A stretch of DNA of 64,000 nucleotides from Maribacter spongiicola (GTDB lineage: Bacteria; Bacteroidota; Bacteroidia; Flavobacteriales; Flavobacteriaceae), in NCBI RefSeq assembly GCF_004364165.1, contig NZ_SOAY01000013.1:62001-126000 (forward strand), written 5' to 3'. The translations under genes were made by a program, and so were the position numbers. Below, piece after piece: positions 60,037 to 64,000 of this stretch; within the stretch, counting starts at the first letter, position 1; each line of letters begins with the position of its first letter. The notes beneath the pieces were generated by a model. The model had not been told where the DNA came from. It saw only the letters and a list, made by a program, of their open reading frames with translations, and made no database searches.

Positions 60037-61518
60037 ATGCCCTTAACAAGAAACAAAAAAGCGTTTTTAAATTTTTCCGAATTGAAGAATACAGCTGTAT
60101 TTTTCCTGTTCTTTTTAATCACTTTTTTTATTCGTTTTCCTTTTTTCTTTAGAGACTACATAGATCGCGATGAAAGTACCTTTATTCTTTTAGGTCAATC
60201 TTGGGCCAATGGTTTTTTACCTTATACCCAGTTATGGGATCTAAAACCGCCTTTAACTTTTGCTTTTTTCGCTGGCATTATATCAATATTTGGCAAAAGC
60301 TTTATAGCTATTCGGCTCGCCGGTGTCTTTTTAGTAGTCATTACTGCATTTTACACCTATAAGATTGCATTTAAGATGATACCTAAAAAGGCTTCTATTC
60401 TTGTTGGGGCATTTTGCATTGTTCTATTAAGTCTTTTTGGTAGTCTACAAGGTGTTATGTCCGAACATATATGTATTGCCTTATTTGTGCCTGCCATTTA
60501 CATTCTGCAAACTAAAAAATCTCTTGGTTACATTTTCTTTGCCGGACTTTTAATGGGCGCTACGGTTATGGTAAAATTGAATATGGCTTTCCCTATTTTG
60601 TTTATTGGTCTATTCTTGGTTTACGAAGCTTTATTAACAGAGAAGAAAATTTCTTTCTTGTCTATTCTGTTATTTGGCATCGGAGTTACAACTGTAATTT
60701 TTGCGACTATTATACCCTATTACTTAAGCAACCAAACTCATATTTGGTGGGAATCTGTAGTACTAGCACCACTAGAATATACAGAGGCTAGAAGATATAC
60801 TATTTTTAAGCTGGCACCCATATTTGTAATTACGGGACTCTTCTTTTTATATGCCTTTAAAAGTAAAAGCCTTGATTTTAAGAATAGAACAGTTCAATTT
60901 TTAATAATTGCAATTTTAGGTGTACTATTTTCATTTGTGAAAGGTGGAAGAATCAATGGGCACTACCTTATACAATTACACCCTATGCTACTTATTCTTG
61001 TAGGGATAGTTATGTATAATTTAATACTAAAATACAAGCCGAAATTACCAATTTATGCCGCGTTTATTGCGTTATTAATTCCTGCAGAAAGTTACCTGGA
61101 ATATGTAAATGTTATACAAAACAAATTTGAAAAAGGTACTTTCTTTAATGGGGAAGGTTTTGCGGCTCCACAGTATATTTTAGAGCATAATTTAGATACG
61201 AAGAACATCCTATTTTTTGAATATCATATAGGATACTGGAATTTAGACACCTTACCACCTACTACAGCTTCTACACACCCAAGTAATATTTGCAGAGATG
61301 AGCTATTTCCTTTTTTTGCTAATCCCAGAAAAAATTCTATCGAGGAACTTACCTATATTATGGAAGAATTACAACCAAAAACTGTTGTAATACGAAAAGG
61401 TCGGCGAATTTTAGATAAAAAAGAAATTGAGGAAAATGAGTATATAGATGCCTATTTAGCGCAACATTATAAAGTGTATGCTACGGTTGATAATGCTGAA
61501 ATTTTACAACGACTATAA
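60037..61518 (+). CDS. ArnT/GT39-like membrane glycosyltransferase
   Basis: 493-residue protein with about ten membrane helices. The N-terminal RFPFFFRDYIDRDESTFILL carries the Asp-Glu pair typical of GT-C enzymes (ArnT, PMT), then QLWDLKPPLTFAFFAGI. It would move sugar from a polyprenyl phosphate donor to a lipid or protein. Opposite in strand to the biotin genes and sits between bioD and bioA, overlapping the bioD end by 6 bases; it seems an insertion into the cluster. Confidence 0.83.
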   Translation: MPLTRNKKAFLNFSELKNTAVFFLFFLITFFIRFPFFFRDYIDRDESTFILLGQSWANGFLPYTQLWDLKPPLTFAFFAGIISIFGKSFIAIRLAGVFLVVITAFYTYKIAFKMIPKKASILVGAFCIVLLSLFGSLQGVMSEHICIALFVPAIYILQTKKSLGYIFFAGLLMGATVMVKLNMAFPILFIGLFLVYEALLTEKKISFLSILLFGIGVTTVIFATIIPYYLSNQTHIWWESVVLAPLEYTEARRYTIFKLAPIFVITGLFFLYAFKSKSLDFKNRTVQFLIIAILGVLFSFVKGGRINGHYLIQLHPMLLILVGIVMYNLILKYKPKLPIYAAFIALLIPAESYLEYVNVIQNKFEKGTFFNGEGFAAPQYILEHNLDTKNILFFEYHIGYWNLDTLPPTTASTHPSNICRDELFPFFANPRKNSIEELTYIMEELQPKTVVIRKGRRILDKKEIEENEYIDAYLAQHYKVYATVDNAEILQRL

Positions 61519-62130
61519 TGTTCTTAAAATACCCTCAAACTTATTGGCATACTTTTTAATCACCTCTTTGGTAAATTCTTTTTCTTCATCAATTCTCCCT
61601 ATTAAGGATACTCCTGTTTTATGAAGAATAATATTCTCTGTATGAGGATTCGCCTCTCCACTAAATAATACAGAAACTTCATAACCTTTGTGCAACAACC
61701 AATTTATGGTCAATAACGAATGGTTGATACTTCCCAAATAATTTCTAGATACCACCACAACTTTATAATCGGGCATGATGATGTCGAACATGGTATCTTC
61801 CTCATTTAAAGGAACCAAAATACCACCAGATCCTTCAATAATTAAATTGTTGTCTGTTTCTGGTTCATTAATATGAAATCTATCAATTTCAATACCTTCA
61901 ATTTCAGCTGCTGCATGCGGACTCATGGCTGCTTTTAAATTATAGCTGCTTGGGTGGAATTTAGATTTCTCATTAGATATCAATCTCTTTACTTTATCTG
62001 TATCAGTGTTATCCAAATCACCTGCTTGTACAGGTTTCCAATAATCTGCTTGTAATGCTTCGGTAAAAATTGCCGATGCAATAGTTTTACCCACCTCTGT
62101 TGAAATTCCTGTTACAAATATCTTATGCAT
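61513..62130 (-). CDS. bioD: Dethiobiotin synthase
   Basis: ATP-dependent ring closure of diaminononanoate to dethiobiotin. 205 residues with the P-loop GISTEVGKTIAS (8-19), the substrate loop YWKPVQAGDLDNTDTDKVKR, AAMSPHAAAEIEGIEID and IIEGSGGILVPLNEED. Slightly short of the typical 220. Follows the DUF2007 gene by 6 bases. Confidence 0.96.
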   Translation of the reverse strand: MHKIFVTGISTEVGKTIASAIFTEALQADYWKPVQAGDLDNTDTDKVKRLISNEKSKFHPSSYNLKAAMSPHAAAEIEGIEIDRFHINEPETDNNLIIEGSGGILVPLNEEDTMFDIIMPDYKVVVVSRNYLGSINHSLLTINWLLHKGYEVSVLFSGEANPHTENIILHKTGVSLIGRIDEEKEFTKEVIKKYANKFEGILRTL

Positions 62131-62136
62131 GTATTC

Positions 62137-62520
62137 TTACTTTGAGTTAGTAATCATTCCACAATTTAGGCACTTATATTTTCTTTTTTCAAAAAATGGA
62201 AAAAGTTTATAAAATACTCCCTTGCTGTTATAATATGGTTCAGATTTTTGAGCTTTACAATTAGGGCAAACAACAGGTTCCCCATCATTATCAACAGCAT
62301 AGGCTCTTATCTCATCGTAAATAGCGATTGCCCGTTCTTTATCTTTCGAATACACTTGTAATTTGACTCCCCCGATCGCATTGCTTATCAACGGATCTGA
62401 ATTTAAAGTATTTTCATCCCTAAGAAAAACTGGTATCCCTTCAGACTCTAATTTACCTTTTACAATCTGTACATCGGCAACGTATTCAAAAGAGGCTAGC
62501 TGATAAAATTTATCTTCCAT
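62137..62520 (-). CDS. DUF2007 protein with C-terminal zinc ribbon
   Basis: 127 residues. N-terminal DUF2007 region (FYQLASFEYVADVQIVKGKL, GIPVFLRDENTLNS, GGVKLQVYSKDKERAIAIYD), often called a signal-transducing domain, then a zinc ribbon CPNCKAQKSEPYYNSKG and YKCLNCGMI. Located between bioF and bioD; a biotin role is unproven. Its start codon directly abuts the left arm of a 163-bp inverted-repeat element. Confidence 0.85.
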   Translation of the reverse strand: MEDKFYQLASFEYVADVQIVKGKLESEGIPVFLRDENTLNSDPLISNAIGGVKLQVYSKDKERAIAIYDEIRAYAVDNDGEPVVCPNCKAQKSEPYYNSKGVFYKLFPFFEKRKYKCLNCGMITNSK

Positions 62521-62524
62521 ATAT

Positions 62525-62687
62525 TGAACTCATCTTGACTTTTTGTTTGGAACCGAGAATTATGGTTTTCGTGCCGTAATGAAGTCATTTTTTATTTACA
62601 TAGCCATAGCTACGGAACTCAAAAATAACAAAATTAGGGTGCAAAATGTATAATCCGTAGGTAAAAGAAAAAGTCAAGATGAGTTCA
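62525..62687. repeat. 163-bp element bounded by perfect 20-bp inverted repeats
   Basis: Left arm 62525-62544 begins TGAACTCATCTTGAC and ends in five T; the right arm 62668-62687 is its exact reverse complement. The element fills the whole gap between the DUF2007 start codon and the bioF stop codon. The interior has smaller complementary blocks (CGAGAA/TTTTCG, TATGG/CCATA, CCGTA/TACGG, TACGGA/TCCGTA), so it could fold extensively as RNA. It codes for no protein. MITE-like element or mRNA structure; a clear target-site duplication is not evident. Confidence 0.75.
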
Positions 62688-63845
62688 TTATATAAAACTA
62701 GACAACAATTTTACCAATAGACCTATTTCCTCTTTAGAATTAAAACTATGCAAGCAAATTCTAAGTCTTTCTTGACCTTCTGGCACCGTTGGCGATAAAA
62801 TTGCTTTGACATTAAAGCCTTTGTCCGTTAATTTTTTAGATACTTGCCTTGCTTTCTTTGAACTTGGTATAATACAACCTTGTATTGCGGTAGAACTTGG
62901 TATAAAATGATGGTCTATTTTAAAGGCTACCAGCTGCTTTTTAAAGAATTCTATATGATCTTTTAATAGTTCTCTAGGTTCTTTCCCCAATTCACTTAAA
63001 TACTTATGTGCTGTAATAATTGTTGCCAAGGTATGTGGCGTTAATGCTGTGGTATATATTAATGGTTTGGCAAAATTTACCAAATAATCTTTTAAATTCT
63101 CAGAACCAAGTATAGCTGCGCCATGGCAACCAAAGCTTTTGCCGAATGTTACTGTTCTCGCGAAAACATCTCTCTCTAGACCTAATTCTGGGACCAATCC
63201 TTCTCCGTTCTTTCCTAAAACCCCAACCGCATGGGCTTCATCTACTATTAAACGATACGTATTGGCTGTAGTAAATTCTGCAAATGCTTTTAAGTCTGGC
63301 GTATCACCATCCATAGAAAAAACACTTTCAGTAACTACATATACGGCATAATCTTCATGCTCATTTCTAGCAGTATTTAGTTTTACCTTTTCTTGGAGGC
63401 TTGCCAAATCGTTATGCGAAAAACTATATGCTTTCGCATTGCTCATGCGTATACCCTCGCGTATGCTTGAATGTATAAACTCATCGTAAAAAATTAAATC
63501 GCCACGTTGGGGTACGGCACTGAACAACCCCATATTGGCATCGTAACCAGAATTAAACACCAAGGCTGCTTCTGCTTTGTAGAACCCGGTCAATAGCGGT
63601 TCTAATCGCTTATATAATTTATGGTTGCCCGACAATAACCTAGACCCGCCAGACCCATTTGATGCTACGTTCTCTGTTAATAAAAGCTGAAACGTCTTAG
63701 AAAATAAAGTTTCATTGGTAGCAAAACCTAAATAGTCATTAGAAAGAAAATCAATTAAGCCTTCGGCAGACTCTAGCGAACGAAAGGTTTCTTCCTTTTT
63801 ACGTTCTGCCAAGATATTCTGTAATTTTATGGGTAGTTGGATCAT
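62688..63845 (-). CDS. bioF: 8-amino-7-oxononanoate synthase
   Basis: PLP enzyme condensing pimeloyl thioester with alanine. 385 residues with DFLSNDYLGFATNETLF, ASNGSGGSRLLSGNHKLYKR, FYDEFIHSSIREGIRMS, LIVDEAHAVGVLGKNGEG and the PLP Lys in TFGKSFGCHGAAILGS. Start ATG lies 4 bases after a TATTTTTG -7 element, so the mRNA may be leaderless. First of the biotin genes in this window. Confidence 0.97.
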   Translation of the reverse strand: MIQLPIKLQNILAERKKEETFRSLESAEGLIDFLSNDYLGFATNETLFSKTFQLLLTENVASNGSGGSRLLSGNHKLYKRLEPLLTGFYKAEAALVFNSGYDANMGLFSAVPQRGDLIFYDEFIHSSIREGIRMSNAKAYSFSHNDLASLQEKVKLNTARNEHEDYAVYVVTESVFSMDGDTPDLKAFAEFTTANTYRLIVDEAHAVGVLGKNGEGLVPELGLERDVFARTVTFGKSFGCHGAAILGSENLKDYLVNFAKPLIYTTALTPHTLATIITAHKYLSELGKEPRELLKDHIEFFKKQLVAFKIDHHFIPSSTAIQGCIIPSSKKARQVSKKLTDKGFNVKAILSPTVPEGQERLRICLHSFNSKEEIGLLVKLLSSFI

Positions 63846-63849
63846 GGCG

Positions 63850-63857
63850 CAAAAATA
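63850..63857 (-). promoter_or_regulatory. Putative -7 element of bioF
   Basis: TATTTTTG on the minus strand, with only 4 bases between it and the ATG. Transcription starting 4-7 bases downstream of the element would begin at or within a few bases of the start codon. Confidence 0.5.
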
Positions 63858-64000
63858 GCTTTTCTATGAAATGATTGTAATGTAATTAACGAATTCCTGT
63901 AATATTTCTAAGCTATTTATCTGCATTGTTAAAAATAGATCAAACTTATTCTAAATCTACTGATAAAATCATTTTATAAATCTGACTAATAGTCACTTAC

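Noticed and set aside
1-64000. CRISPR array, prophage, integrase or intact insertion sequence
   Set aside because: No regularly spaced repeats, no phage structural genes and no transposase or integrase motifs were seen; only the 163-bp inverted-repeat element looks mobile-like.
1-64000. tRNA or rRNA genes
   Set aside because: No intergenic segment showed a T-arm GTTCRANNC motif in a cloverleaf setting or rRNA sequence.

Overview
This 64 kb window is an AT-rich, gene-dense stretch of a chromosome from the Bacteroidota, family Flavobacteriaceae (a marine Maribacter/Zobellia-like genus is a guess; nothing here fixes the genus). The assignment rests on the gliding genes gldD and gldE in the order mutY-ssb-gldE-gldD, a secreted protein with a type IX secretion (T9SS type B) C-terminal domain, families largely confined to Bacteroidota (DUF3098, DUF3127, DUF4301, DUF3667, DUF2490), an ftsX-DUF3098-uppP-truB operon, and TAnnTTTG promoter -7 elements in many intergenic regions. 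I see no rRNA, tRNA, prophage, CRISPR array or intact insertion sequence. It is mostly core chromosome with a few accessory loci.

Layout: 1-1.4 kb holds the N-terminal half of leuS. 1.5-7 kb holds a T9SS-exported protein, then ftsX, DUF3098, uppP and truB and a TonB-C-like protein. 7-12.9 kb holds a thioredoxin-like gene and a TetR-ABC-HlyD-TolC export operon whose ATPase domain has lost nearly all catalytic motifs. 12.9-15.9 kb is a likely inorganic-carbon locus: a CutA/PII-fold-like protein, a LysR regulator, two small unknown proteins and an SbtA-type bicarbonate transporter. 15.9-22.7 kb carries housekeeping genes (tag, aat, a DUF3127 OB-fold protein, an orphan histidine kinase, HIT, greA). 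22.8-25.2 kb is a TonB-dependent receptor under a clear TPP riboswitch, so a thiamine-type outer-membrane receptor (Omr1). 25.3-31 kb has a hybrid histidine kinase facing an NtrC-type regulator, followed by three related small exported proteins, each with its own terminator, and a possible small RNA. 31.2-34.8 kb is an operon of a phosphopantetheinyl transferase, a thiamine-binding protein, a PnuC-family transporter, a NadR-like kinase and DUF4301. 34.9-41 kb holds ahcY, small envelope genes, a nucleotidase, a repeat-containing helical protein, rpmA and an extended rplU. 41-47.3 kb has an M16 protease pair, a DUF2807 protein, an EamA transporter and an HMA-domain/lipoprotein pair. 47.3-55.3 kb has a PLP lyase, gldD-gldE-ssb-mutY, then HU, a 29-residue basic COX24-like protein, rng, DUF3667 and recX. 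55.3-63.8 kb is a biotin cluster (bioF, DUF2007, bioD, bioA, a ketoacyl synthase, bioB) interrupted by an opposite-strand glycosyltransferase and containing a 163-bp element bounded by perfect 20-bp inverted repeats.

Themes: vitamin economy (thiamine uptake, a PnuC-type transporter, biotin synthesis), envelope and gliding biology, and bicarbonate uptake. The points most worth follow-up are the SbtA locus with a PII/CutA-like partner, the catalytically degenerate ABC exporter, the kinase/NtrC locus with three small exported paralogues, the 163-bp inverted-repeat element, and a second OB-fold protein that carries the SSB C-terminal tip. All functions are read from sequence motifs by eye; no database search was run.
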